IMG/VR virus record: IMGVR_UViG_3300036985_007742
Span: 1 to 23,362 of that record
DNA: 23,362 nt
Direction: 5' to 3' (one strand)
Source of the DNA: a virus
Part shown: positions 13,262-19,942 of the stretch, one piece after another
Layout: every line of letters starts with the position of its first letter
How positions within the stretch are numbered: the stretch's first letter is position 1
The notes under the pieces: generated by a model
What the model was told of the DNA's origin: nothing
Seen by the model: the letters and a program-made list of their open reading frames with translations, nothing else
Databases searched by the model: none
Translations under genes and position numbers: made by a program

Positions 13262-13452
13262 GAGTTCTTCCCCTCCGGCGCGTCCGGCTCCACGACCTTG
13301 ATGCCCGCCGCAGCGAGCGCCTTCTCGATGCGTTCCTTGACCGCGCCCCGTATTTCGTCGCCATCGCAGAATTTCTGAACAGTTCGCGGGTCTGCATCCG
13401 ACGAGCCTGCAATTCTGATAACGACGTGCCGGGGTAGACGTTTGGTTCGCAT
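13258..13452 (-). CDS. Small helix-turn-helix DNA-binding protein
   Basis: A 64-residue minus-strand protein. Residues 17-51 have the form SSDADPRTVQKFCDGDEIRG followed by AVKERIEKALAAAGI, the pattern of short LacI/MerR-style helix-turn-helix proteins in which DPRTV begins the recognition unit. Phages use such proteins as small repressors or activators. It is the first gene of a two-gene minus-strand operon facing away from the head genes that start at 13542. The 89-nt gap between them is the natural place for it to bind. No strong promoter or ribosome-binding site is seen in front of it. Confidence 0.6.
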   Translation of the reverse strand: MRTKRLPRHVVIRIAGSSDADPRTVQKFCDGDEIRGAVKERIEKALAAAGIKVVEPDAPEGKNS

Positions 13453-13508
13453 GGTGGATACATCGTGCGCCTTTCATGCGGCCCACGTCAAGCGCGCCTT
13501 GCGGCGTT

Positions 13509-13540
13509 GTCGTGTTTCGGCGACCTTGAGATCACACGAC
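13509..13540. promoter_or_regulatory. Inverted repeat in the divergent intergenic region, possible operator
   Basis: GTCGTGT (13509-13515) and ACACGAC (13534-13540) are perfect 7-bp complements around 18 nt, ending one base before the ATG at 13542. The repeat occupies the place of the ribosome-binding site of the + strand head operon and the upstream region of the helix-turn-helix gene. It may be an operator or a hairpin limiting translation; both are inference. Confidence 0.35.
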
Positions 13541-13541
13541 C

Positions 13542-14081
13542 ATGACCAGCGCTGTAAACCCCAAGCATCTGCAATCGTTGCTCCAGAAGTCCCAGACCGA
13601 GCTCGAAGACGAGCCGGGAGACGAGGAGGACGCGGCTGCCGACGGCGAAGCCGAAGAGCCAGGCGACGAGAGCGGGGACGAAGGCGACGAGCAGGAAGAG
13701 CACACCGTCGAGTCCATGACGGAGGCGCTCAAGCCCGCGGTCGCGACGCTGAACGAGATCATCGACGAATTCCGCACCGGCTCCGATGCCCAGCCCAAGG
13801 CGGGCGTCGAGCAGTTGGAGGAGACCGAAGGCGTCGAGTCGGAGAAGGTACATGCTTTCTGCGACTGGACCGAAGAGGCCGGCAAGAAGGACTTCCGCGC
13901 ACTCGGCGAAGCGCTCGAGCTCGAAGACGTCGATGGTTTTGTCGGCTGGTGCCGGGCCGTCCGCAAGATGAAGGAAGACGGCGGAGAGGGCGAAAGCTCT
14001 GGCGAGGAAGAGGCAGGCGGAGAGGGCGAGGAGCCGCCGTATGCCGAGACCGAAACCGATGAGGAGCCCGAAGGCGAGTAA
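13542..14081 (+). CDS. Highly acidic protein, possible head assembly factor
   Basis: A 179-residue protein dominated by Glu, Asp and Gly at both ends (DEEDAAADGEAEEPGDESGD and EEEAGGEGEEPPYAETET). A more ordered middle lies at roughly residues 55-140 (VESMTEALKPAVATLNEIID and ALGEALELEDVDGFVGWCR). The charge would make it strongly DNA-avoiding or suited to bind basic partners. Its place at the start of the capsid operon suggests a head assembly or internal protein, but no family is recognised. The stop overlaps the next ATG (TAATG). Confidence 0.65.
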   Translation: MTSAVNPKHLQSLLQKSQTELEDEPGDEEDAAADGEAEEPGDESGDEGDEQEEHTVESMTEALKPAVATLNEIIDEFRTGSDAQPKAGVEQLEETEGVESEKVHAFCDWTEEAGKKDFRALGEALELEDVDGFVGWCRAVRKMKEDGGEGESSGEEEAGGEGEEPPYAETETDEEPEGE

Positions 14082-14341
14082 TGTCGGGCAACCTGAAAAA
14101 CCGTCTCCGCAGCGAGTCGTCCATAGGGACAGTGAACACGGACCTGAGCCGGACCACTCCGCCCGCGGATCCGCGATTCATGCCTGAGAAGGATGAGCCG
14201 CTGGAAGACCAGATGCCCGCATTGGTCGTGAGGCAGAGCGGATCATCGATGGAAATCACGGTGCCGCATCAGAGGCTGCCCGATCTTCCTATTCCGAAGA
14301 ACCCGTTGCTGTTCACGGCTACCCCGAGGAAACGCACATGA
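14081..14341 (+). CDS. Unknown short protein in head operon
   Basis: An 86-residue proline-rich, probably extended protein (TTPPADPRFMPEKDEP, then RLPDLPIPKNPLL). Overlaps of one and four bases join it to the genes on either side. The lack of a clear hydrophobic core suggests a linker-like virion or assembly peptide. No family recognised. Confidence 0.6.
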   Translation: MSGNLKNRLRSESSIGTVNTDLSRTTPPADPRFMPEKDEPLEDQMPALVVRQSGSSMEITVPHQRLPDLPIPKNPLLFTATPRKRT

Positions 14342-14547
14342 GCCCAGCACTTTCACCAGGAAGACGACGCGCGTTGGAACTCGGCCGTGCGGCCGGAACC
14401 ATTCGCGAAGATCACGCATTCACCGCACCCGACGGCAAGACCGGCGGGAGGGGGGCCTCCGCGATGGCGAAGGCCGAGAAGCCGCAACTCGAAGGCGCGA
14501 GCATCAAGGCCGCCAACGAAAGATCGCTCCCGTTCAAACGGAGCTGA
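14338..14547 (+). CDS. Unknown short basic protein ending in a SLPFK motif
   Basis: A 69-residue protein with an Arg-rich start (PGRRRALELGRAAG) and the ending ANERSLPFKRS. The next gene product carries the closely related HDKALPFKS, so the two may share a binding peptide. It overlaps the previous stop (ATGA). No family recognised. Confidence 0.55.
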   Translation: MSPALSPGRRRALELGRAAGTIREDHAFTAPDGKTGGRGASAMAKAEKPQLEGASIKAANERSLPFKRS

Positions 14548-14557
14548 GGAGATCGAC

Positions 14558-14719
14558 ATGTCCGAGGAAAGAACCGCGATCAAAGAGTACGACGCCAAGC
14601 ACGGGACCTACAAGCCGACGACCCAAGAGGTCAATACGGCCGCGTCCGTGATGCCGCCCCACGATAAGGCGCTCCCGTTCAAGTCGACGGTTGGCAACAC
14701 CAACGCCCAGGAGAAATAA
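14558..14719 (+). CDS. Unknown short protein with an ALPFK motif
   Basis: A 53-residue hydrophilic protein (MSEERTAIKEYDAKHG, then MPPHDKALPFKSTVGN). GAGGAG about 7 nt upstream supports the ATG at 14558; an in-frame start at 14387 lies inside the previous gene. The LPFK segment matches the end of the preceding product. No family recognised. Confidence 0.55.
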   Translation: MSEERTAIKEYDAKHGTYKPTTQEVNTAASVMPPHDKALPFKSTVGNTNAQEK

Positions 14720-14722
14720 CCC

Positions 14723-15718
14723 ATGGCCCTCAACGATACCACCACGAAGTCCACCACAGTCCGCGACCAGTACAACACCGGGATTCTCGGCAAAGGCTCC
14801 GACGCCAGCCAGCAAGCGCCGCTTGGCGACATCCTCTCGGTGTTGCTCGACGTCTCCAACACGGCTGTGACGGTTTCGGCCGTTACCGTCGGGACGTCCG
14901 TTACACCCACGCTCACGCCGACGGCCACGGGCGCTGTCACGCCGACGGCCACGGGTGCCGTCACGCCGACGGCCACGGGCGCTGTCACGCCGACGGCCAC
15001 CGCAGCCGTTTCGCTCACGGCCACTGCTGTTTCGGCAGCGACTGCTGTTTCTCCCGCCTCGGCTGCCTACGCGTCCCCAGATCAGTCGATCTTGGCGACG
15101 CTTGCCAACGCCAACAGGGCAGGGATCAACCTGTGCGTTACAGACATCGGCAACATCATCACGAAGGTGAATGCCGCCGTCGTGGACATCAGCGCCACGG
15201 ACACGAAGGTGAACGCCGCCGTCGTGGACATCAGCGCCACGAACACGAAGTTGAACGCCGCCGTCGTGGACATCAGCGCCGTCGACACGAAGTTGAATGC
15301 CGCTGTCGTGGACATCAGCGCCATCAAGGTCGACGTCACCGCGCTGGCCACTCAGCTCAATGCCGCGCTCGTTGACATCAAGTCCCTTCGGGCTTGCATG
15401 GCGGCGACGGCAGCCAACGGAACGATGGGCGGCTGCACCGAGCCAGGTCTGTCCGTTACCACGTACCTCACAGGGACGTTGACCTACGTTCCGTCGTCAA
15501 TCATCAGCATCCGTGGATACGGAGGCACGGCCGGAGTGCTCAAGCTCATCCGTGACCCCGCGCGCATTCTCGCGACGGGCGAAGTGTTCTGGGATGGGAA
15601 CAAGGGGCTGAAGTTCTGCGCAGCCGACCTGTTGACCACCTACGATGCCATCTACGCGAAGGCCGACTTCTCGCAGAAAGCTAGCTGCCTCATGGCGGCC
15701 GGCGCGGACATCGTCTAA
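14723..15718 (+). CDS. Repeat-containing structural protein, possible head fibre or decoration protein
   Basis: A 331-residue protein with three parts. Residues 1-64 include DQYNTGILGKGSDASQQAP. Residues 65-96 are four copies of an 8-residue TPTATGAV unit, followed by a Ser/Thr/Ala-rich linker. Residues 148-203 are four copies of a 14-residue unit (KLNAAVVDISAVDT type) plus a degenerate fifth, twice seven residues long as in trimeric coiled-coil fibre stems. A globular C-terminal domain follows (VTTYLTGTLTYVPSSIISIR and GYGGTAGVLKLIRDPA). This stem-and-head layout next to the capsid genes fits a head fibre or capsid decoration protein. Its Thr/Ser-rich linker would be a reasonable glycosylation target, which is speculation. 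Confidence 0.65.
   Translation: MALNDTTTKSTTVRDQYNTGILGKGSDASQQAPLGDILSVLLDVSNTAVTVSAVTVGTSVTPTLTPTATGAVTPTATGAVTPTATGAVTPTATAAVSLTATAVSAATAVSPASAAYASPDQSILATLANANRAGINLCVTDIGNIITKVNAAVVDISATDTKVNAAVVDISATNTKLNAAVVDISAVDTKLNAAVVDISAIKVDVTALATQLNAALVDIKSLRACMAATAANGTMGGCTEPGLSVTTYLTGTLTYVPSSIISIRGYGGTAGVLKLIRDPARILATGEVFWDGNKGLKFCAADLLTTYDAIYAKADFSQKASCLMAAGADIV
14915..15010 (+). repeat. 4 x 24-bp coding repeat
   Basis: Three near-identical 24-bp units encoding TPTATGAV (14915-14938, 14939-14962, 14963-14986) and a diverged fourth (14987-15010). It lies inside the possible head-fibre gene. Confidence 0.85.
15164..15331 (+). repeat. 4 x 42-bp coding repeat
   Basis: Four 42-bp units starting at 15164, 15206, 15248 and 15290, each encoding a 14-residue unit containing NAAVVDISA. 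A diverged fifth copy (QLNAALVDIKS) follows. Differences between units are few, indicating recent duplication. Confidence 0.9.
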
Positions 15719-15734
15719 GGACGAGCGCTCGAAC

Positions 15735-15890
15735 ATGAATTTTCTCAGCGGGACATGCGCCAGCCTCGGATTTTCCGAGGGCGTCTCTGTCCCGCACAAC
15801 GTGGCTCGATACCTTGCGTGCCAGCCCGTTGAAGTCGTCATTCGTGACGACGGCGACGATACAGCCGGTGACCGCGACGTAAACGAGTAG
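15735..15890 (+). CDS. Small unknown protein
   Basis: A 51-residue protein (MNFLSGTCASLGFSEGVSV, then ARYLACQPVEVVIRDDGDDTAG) between the repeat protein and the scaffold. An in-frame start at 15645 lies inside the previous gene. No strong ribosome-binding site precedes the ATG. No family recognised, and the coding status is moderately supported by position and size only. Confidence 0.45.
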   Translation: MNFLSGTCASLGFSEGVSVPHNVARYLACQPVEVVIRDDGDDTAGDRDVNE

Positions 15891-15906
15891 CTCCGAGGAG
15901 CGAGTC

Positions 15907-16767
15907 ATGCCCGACCCAATCACCCAAGATCCGAATCAACCACCGTCCCAGTCCGAAGTGCAACAAAGCACGCTCCCACCTGCGGGAGATCAGCAGAACG
16001 CACCCCGAAGCAAGACCGTCATGATCCCAGATATCGCCCTCAGGCAACGGCTCGACCAGGCGAAGAAGAGCGGTCGTACTGCCTACCAGGCAGAACTTGA
16101 TACGCAAGCCCAGACCAAAGGCTTTGCGAATCACGCCGCCATGATGGCCCACGTCGACGGCATTCTGACAAGGCCAAAACCCCAGCAGACGCAGCAAGCG
16201 CCGCGTCCAGCCACCAGCCAAGCATCGTCCGAGGCTCCGCCTACTCCGCCGAAGAACCGCAATGACCGCCAGGCCATGGCGCAATTCGAACGAGACAGGG
16301 CGAAGTTTCAGCGAGCGCAGGAGCAGTCGGAAGCTCGTCTTCGTGACGAGCAGAAGCGTCGGCGTAGAGCCGAACGCGAGAGGGACGCCATTCAGGTCCG
16401 TTCTGCGCTCGAGCGAATTGCCGTAGGTGTTGGCGTCAAGGATACCGACTACGCAATCACCCTCTATGAACGGCACTGCCAAGGGAAAACCGAGGAAGAG
16501 CTGGGCAAGATGGATGAAGAGGCGTTCTTCAGTGGCTTGAGGAAGAGCCATGGATACATCTTCGGGGAGACGGTCGTGCCAGCCACGACTGGAACTGCCG
16601 GGGCTGTTCCAGGAGCTCACACTCCGCCATCGACGGCGGGGACCGCTGCTGCCGCGGGACAAGCCGGGGTCGTGGACGTGAACAAGATGAACAAGCAGCA
16701 GTACCGCGAGTACAAGCAAGCGCAGCCTTGGTCGCGGCCTACGGCAACCGCAGGCAGAGCAAGCTAG
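15907..16767 (+). CDS. Capsid scaffold-like protein
   Basis: A 286-residue protein directly before the major capsid gene, the standard place for a scaffold. The N-terminus is Pro/Gln-rich. Residues about 118-165 form a highly charged coiled coil (AQFERDRAKFQRAQEQSEAR, then KRRRRAERERD). Residues 165-219 form a compact domain (GVKDTDYAITLYERH and DEEAFFSGLRKSHGYIFGE) of the kind seen at the end of phage scaffold proteins. A low-complexity Ala/Thr/Pro linker and a basic C-terminus (NKMNKQQYREYKQAQPW) end it. Scaffolds guide coat assembly and then leave or are degraded. GAGGAG lies 7 nt before the ATG. The compact domain is also present in the minus-strand protein at 12842-13261. Confidence 0.75.
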   Translation: MPDPITQDPNQPPSQSEVQQSTLPPAGDQQNAPRSKTVMIPDIALRQRLDQAKKSGRTAYQAELDTQAQTKGFANHAAMMAHVDGILTRPKPQQTQQAPRPATSQASSEAPPTPPKNRNDRQAMAQFERDRAKFQRAQEQSEARLRDEQKRRRRAERERDAIQVRSALERIAVGVGVKDTDYAITLYERHCQGKTEEELGKMDEEAFFSGLRKSHGYIFGETVVPATTGTAGAVPGAHTPPSTAGTAAAAGQAGVVDVNKMNKQQYREYKQAQPWSRPTATAGRAS

Positions 16768-16812
16768 CAACGACGGCCAAGTGCCGGTGAACACAAACGA
16801 AAGAGGAAATCC

Positions 16813-18228
16813 ATGGACTTCTCAGTCATCCAGCAGTCTCCGCAAGTACGATCTCTCGTACAGCAGAACGTTTTGCAACGCGAGTTCAAGGACGCCCTTT
16901 ACCCGCGCAACCTGTTCCGAGGCGAAGCGGAGCCGGTCGAATGGCCCGCCAACGTCGGCGACAGCATGGTGTTCACCGGGCGTGGGCTCATGAAGCCGAG
17001 CATGAAGCCGCTCAGGCCGGGCGATGAGCCCAAGGCCAAGACGGTCGAATACGAACAATGGGCGTCCCAGCTTCATCAGTGGGTCGGTCGTGCTCCCGAC
17101 ATCTCCACCGTGACGGACCTCGTGGCGATTGCCCGTCTGTTCGTCAGCAACATGCAAGCGCTCGGTCTCGATGCCGGCATGTCGCTCAACCGCATCGTTC
17201 GCGACCGCATCTACAATGCGGCCATGAGCGGTCAGACGGTGGCGACGGTCACGGCGACCTCGGGCAGCACGATCACCGTCGCGCGTCTAAACGGATTCAC
17301 CACGGCGCGGCGGCCCGACCTGTCGACCGGGTCCGCGGTCAGGTTCGACACGGTGTCGTCCAGCAACCCGCTGATCGCGTACACCAAGAACGGCAGCGGC
17401 GCCACGCTGAAGCTGACGATCACGGGGTTCACCCCGACCTACGCAGGCGACGAGACTGGGCCCGGAACCCTGACGGTGGCGGAGACCCTCAGCGGATCCA
17501 ACGTCACCGCACGGGATCCGGTCTGGACCGCGGACTCGAGCTACATCAACCGCGCCGGCGGCGGCTTGACCGTCGATGCTGTCACGGGATCCAGTGACAC
17601 GTTCACGTTCGACCTGTTCCGCTCAAGCGTGGGACACATGGCCGACAACAACGTGCCGAAGTTCCAAGACGGCTTCTACCATTCGCACTTCAACAACTAC
17701 TCGAAGGGGCAGTTGTTCGCCAGCGACGAGAGCCAGCGTTTGCTGACCTCCTTGCCGGACTACTACTGGTACAAGGAGTTCACGATGGGCGAGGTGCTCG
17801 GCTGCCTCGTGTTCGAGGACACCGAGACGCCAGTGTCGAGCAACGTGATCGGCGGATCGCAGAACATCTACGACGGTTCCGACACCGGCGAGGCGTTCGG
17901 CGGTGAGCTGTGGAACGCCACCGGCGACCAGATCCAACGCCCGATCTTCATCGGTGCCGAAGCGGTGTACGAATACTACCGGCCACTCGGTGGACTCGTG
18001 ACCGAAGCAGGCGTGAACGGCCAAGTCGGCGAGTTCACCAACCTGACCAACAACGGCATCGAGGTGAACGTGGACCGCGTGCAGGTCTACCTCCGCGCCC
18101 CGGTCAACGTCACCGGCGACATCGTGACATCGGTCTGGAAGTCGGTCATGGACTGGCCTTGCAGAACCGACATCCTCACGGGCGATTCCGCGCGGTTCAA
18201 GCGAGCTGTGGCCGTGGAGCACGTGTAG
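16813..18228 (+). CDS. Major capsid protein (N4 gp56-like)
   Basis: A 471-residue coat protein. The N-terminus LVQQNVLQREFKDALYPRNL and EWPANVGDSMVFTGRGLM, followed by KPLRPGDEPKAKTVEYEQW, fits the N4-gp56-like capsid group with an HK97-type fold. Residues about 155-265 are Thr/Ser/Gly-rich beta-type sequence, probably an inserted surface domain. The C-terminal half has conserved-looking blocks (FQDGFYHSHFNNYSKGQLFA and GAEAVYEYYRPLGG, then VYLRAPVNVTGDI). AGAGGA about 7 nt before the ATG is a good ribosome-binding site. This is the largest head gene and directly follows the scaffold. The Thr/Ser-rich insert would be a candidate target if the heptose pathway decorates the virion, which is inference. 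Confidence 0.85.
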   Translation: MDFSVIQQSPQVRSLVQQNVLQREFKDALYPRNLFRGEAEPVEWPANVGDSMVFTGRGLMKPSMKPLRPGDEPKAKTVEYEQWASQLHQWVGRAPDISTVTDLVAIARLFVSNMQALGLDAGMSLNRIVRDRIYNAAMSGQTVATVTATSGSTITVARLNGFTTARRPDLSTGSAVRFDTVSSSNPLIAYTKNGSGATLKLTITGFTPTYAGDETGPGTLTVAETLSGSNVTARDPVWTADSSYINRAGGGLTVDAVTGSSDTFTFDLFRSSVGHMADNNVPKFQDGFYHSHFNNYSKGQLFASDESQRLLTSLPDYYWYKEFTMGEVLGCLVFEDTETPVSSNVIGGSQNIYDGSDTGEAFGGELWNATGDQIQRPIFIGAEAVYEYYRPLGGLVTEAGVNGQVGEFTNLTNNGIEVNVDRVQVYLRAPVNVTGDIVTSVWKSVMDWPCRTDILTGDSARFKRAVAVEHV

Positions 18229-18313
18229 GCACTTTCGAGAACTCATGTGCGAATCGTGCAGCTACCCCAACACGGCGAGTGCTCTGGCACTCTGGGATAG
18301 CTGCGCGCAAGAT

Positions 18314-18329
18314 TTGCCCTTCGGGGCAA
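18314..18329 (+). terminator. UUCG hairpin followed by TAAAA
   Basis: TTGCCC (18314-18319), loop TTCG, GGGCAA (18324-18329): a perfect 6-bp stem with an ultra-stable UUCG tetraloop, 86 nt after the capsid stop codon. It is followed by TAAAA rather than a T-run, so it may protect the 3' end of the capsid mRNA or pause polymerase rather than terminate fully. Confidence 0.45.
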
Positions 18330-18341
18330 TAAAAGGGCCTG

Positions 18342-18353
18342 GAGCTTCGGCTC
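18342..18353 (+). repeat. UUCG-capped hairpin
   Basis: GAGC (18342-18345), loop TTCG, GCTC (18350-18353): the second hairpin of the set after the capsid gene. The stem is only 4 bp. Confidence 0.35.
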
Positions 18354-18404
18354 GTAAACACACGCGGTCGTGTCGCTGTGTTCTGGTCCGCCGGCATGGT
18401 GGTT

Positions 18405-18416
18405 GCGCTTCGGCGC
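18405..18416 (+). repeat. UUCG-capped hairpin
   Basis: GCGC (18405-18408), loop TTCG, GCGC (18413-18416): the third hairpin of the set, with an all-GC 4-bp stem. Confidence 0.35.
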
Positions 18417-18644
18417 TTGCCCATACGAACGTGCCGGTCACGGTCCGCACTGGTCGCCCGATTGTGACGAGATTGCGCTCACTCGCTCTGGTCAGCAGGT
18501 GTTCGCGCTCATCTATGACGGCGAATCCGATTAGGCCTTGTGCCTGGAACGGATTTTTGTGCGGCCTACGGGAGACGCCTACCCTGGCCTGTGGCCATGG
18601 AAATGCGCGACCCACTGGTGGAGCTGGTACTAGTTGCCAGTCTG

Positions 18645-18656
18645 TGCTTTCGAGCA
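18645..18656 (+). repeat. UUCG-capped hairpin
   Basis: TGCT (18645-18648), loop TTCG, AGCA (18653-18656), extendable by one G-T pair: the fourth hairpin in the gap between the capsid gene and the next gene. Confidence 0.3.
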
Positions 18657-18768
18657 TGACGCCGGACTCTCGCTCAAGCAGAACCCATCGGCGTGGGATA
18701 AACGCTGTATCTGCGTTTGCCTGAGTCCAGCGCCCCGCCTTTTTTCGACCAGCAAAAGGACAACCCCA

Positions 18769-19128
18769 ATGGCTAACATGAGCGAACAGGTCTTCAGGCA
18801 GAGGAGCAAACAGGCGGACAGCGCGCCTAAGACGGCGCCTGCTGTGCCCGCGGATCCGCTCGCCACAGTGGCCATGAGCCAGTGCGAGGTTGAAGCTCTT
18901 TCCCAGCCGAAGGTAGAGCCGAAGCCCGAGCCGAAGACTCACGCTCCGCCTGCATTGCCGGCTGTGGACACCTCCCACAGGGTGCGAGTGCTCGAAGACG
19001 GCAATGTCATGCTCGGCTCCTGCAGGCACAAGTTCAAGGCCGGCAGCGTCCTGGACGCCAATCACTATGACTCGCGCGAGTTCGCGCAGCTCTTGCGCGT
19101 ACTCAAGACGGAGCGCATCAAGGGTTAG
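18769..19128 (+). CDS. Unknown virion-region protein with Pro/Lys-rich linker
   Basis: A 119-residue protein. AAAGGA about 8 nt before the ATG fixes the start at 18769; longer readings of this frame run into the non-coding gap. The N-terminal half is disordered (FRQRSKQADSAPKTAPAVPA, then KVEPKPEPKTHAPPALPA). The last 50 residues look folded (VRVLEDGNVMLGSCRHKFKAG and REFAQLLRVLKTERIKG). Position directly after the capsid gene suggests a connector, decoration or head completion role. No family recognised. Confidence 0.6.
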   Translation: MANMSEQVFRQRSKQADSAPKTAPAVPADPLATVAMSQCEVEALSQPKVEPKPEPKTHAPPALPAVDTSHRVRVLEDGNVMLGSCRHKFKAGSVLDANHYDSREFAQLLRVLKTERIKG

Positions 19129-19130
19129 CC

Positions 19131-19547
19131 ATGGCATTGAGCCTCTCAGAACGCGCCCGCATTCGGTATCACTTCGGATACCCGGATACGTCCATGGGTG
19201 CGTCCCTGGCTCAGGGGATTCCGTTTGATACGCAGTTCATGTTCCTTCTCGACCGGGCGATGACCCTCATTTTGCCTGAGGCGGAAGATATCGCCCGCAT
19301 GCTCATCAGTCGTCTGGACCAGACCGACGAAGCTATTTTCCAGTGCCAGATTCGAATGCAGGCGTCAAAAGTCGACGGCATCGAATTGCGACGCGACGAG
19401 GCTGATGCGCTGGAGACCGAATACTACCGGCAGGCGACACGGCTAGCGGACATGCTGCACGCGCCTTTGTACCCGTTCTCGGCGCGTTTCCAAGGCCGCA
19501 ACGGACTGACTTCTGGTCCGCAAACTGGAATGGTAGCGAGGGCCTAA
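19131..19547 (+). CDS. Unknown head-tail connector region protein
   Basis: A 138-residue, mostly helical protein beginning MALSLSERARIRYHFGY, with LPEAEDIARMLISRLDQTDEAIF and DEADALETEYYRQATRLADML. It lies in the neck/connector gene block between capsid and tail sheath, where head-completion adaptors are usually found; that role is inferred from position and helical character. It overlaps the next ATG by one base (TAATG). Confidence 0.6.
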   Translation: MALSLSERARIRYHFGYPDTSMGASLAQGIPFDTQFMFLLDRAMTLILPEAEDIARMLISRLDQTDEAIFQCQIRMQASKVDGIELRRDEADALETEYYRQATRLADMLHAPLYPFSARFQGRNGLTSGPQTGMVARA

Positions 19548-19942
19548 TGTCGACACCCATCATCATCAAGCACACGGGAATCGCCGTCGGGACGAGCAGC
19601 GCGCCGGGTGGGCTCGCGGCTGGACCGTTCGATTCGAGCTTTAGCATCACGTGCTCGGCTCACAAAACCAGCTCAATTGACATTGTCGGTGCCACGCTGG
19701 GAGCGCCCAAAGTTCTCGATCTGGAGAATGTGGTCAAGGTCAAGGTGCTTCTACTTGAGGTCACGGGTAACACCGTGTCGATGCTGCTCACCAGTTCTAA
19801 GGGGGTCGACAATGCCATTCCGCTGAGCAGCGGCGGCAAGCAGATGTTCTACGCGCCCACGGTGGGCGACGAATTTACGGCCATCAAGTTCGTCGGAGAC
19901 GGTTCGACGGTCAGTTACATGATGGCGGGGGAAACCTCCTGA
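19547..19942 (+). CDS. Unknown beta-rich virion-region protein
   Basis: A 131-residue protein of mainly small and beta-forming residues (KVKVLLLEVTGNTVSMLL, then LSSGGKQMFYAPTVGDEF and FVGDGSTVSYMMAGE). It has no Cys-based or catalytic motif. Beta-rich small proteins at this point are often decoration, stopper or tail-completion proteins, but I cannot pick one. It overlaps the next gene by one base (TGATG). Confidence 0.6.
   Translation: MSTPIIIKHTGIAVGTSSAPGGLAAGPFDSSFSITCSAHKTSSIDIVGATLGAPKVLDLENVVKVKVLLLEVTGNTVSMLLTSSKGVDNAIPLSSGGKQMFYAPTVGDEFTAIKFVGDGSTVSYMMAGETS

Larger units (their letters stand above)
18229..18768. other. 540-nt gap after the capsid gene with UUCG-capped hairpins
   Basis: No convincing gene. 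Four hairpins capped by TTCG are seen: 18314-18329, 18342-18353, 18405-18416 and 18645-18656. ACACG (18360-18364) and CGTGT (18369-18373) form a further stem. A 159-codon frame from 18245 is rich in Cys, Arg and Ser and does not look like a folded protein. A 54-codon frame from a GTG at 18370 to a TAG at 18532-18534 has better composition (CPYERAGHGPHWSPDC and DEIALTRSGQQVFALIYDG) but no ribosome-binding site. Such a long gap is unusual in this dense operon. A structured RNA, stacked terminators after the abundant capsid transcript, or a decayed gene are possible. Confidence 0.55.

Noticed and set aside
18245-18724. 159-codon gene between capsid and next gene
   Set aside because: It is rich in Cys, Arg and Ser, has no ribosome-binding site, and its sequence is crossed by several stable hairpins; composition looks like translated non-coding DNA.
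18226-18768. Stop-codon recoding joining the capsid protein to the following gene (same frame, mostly TAG stops)
   Set aside because: The frame also contains a TAA at 18355-18357, many genes here end in TAG followed by proper starts, and the downstream gene has its own ribosome-binding site.
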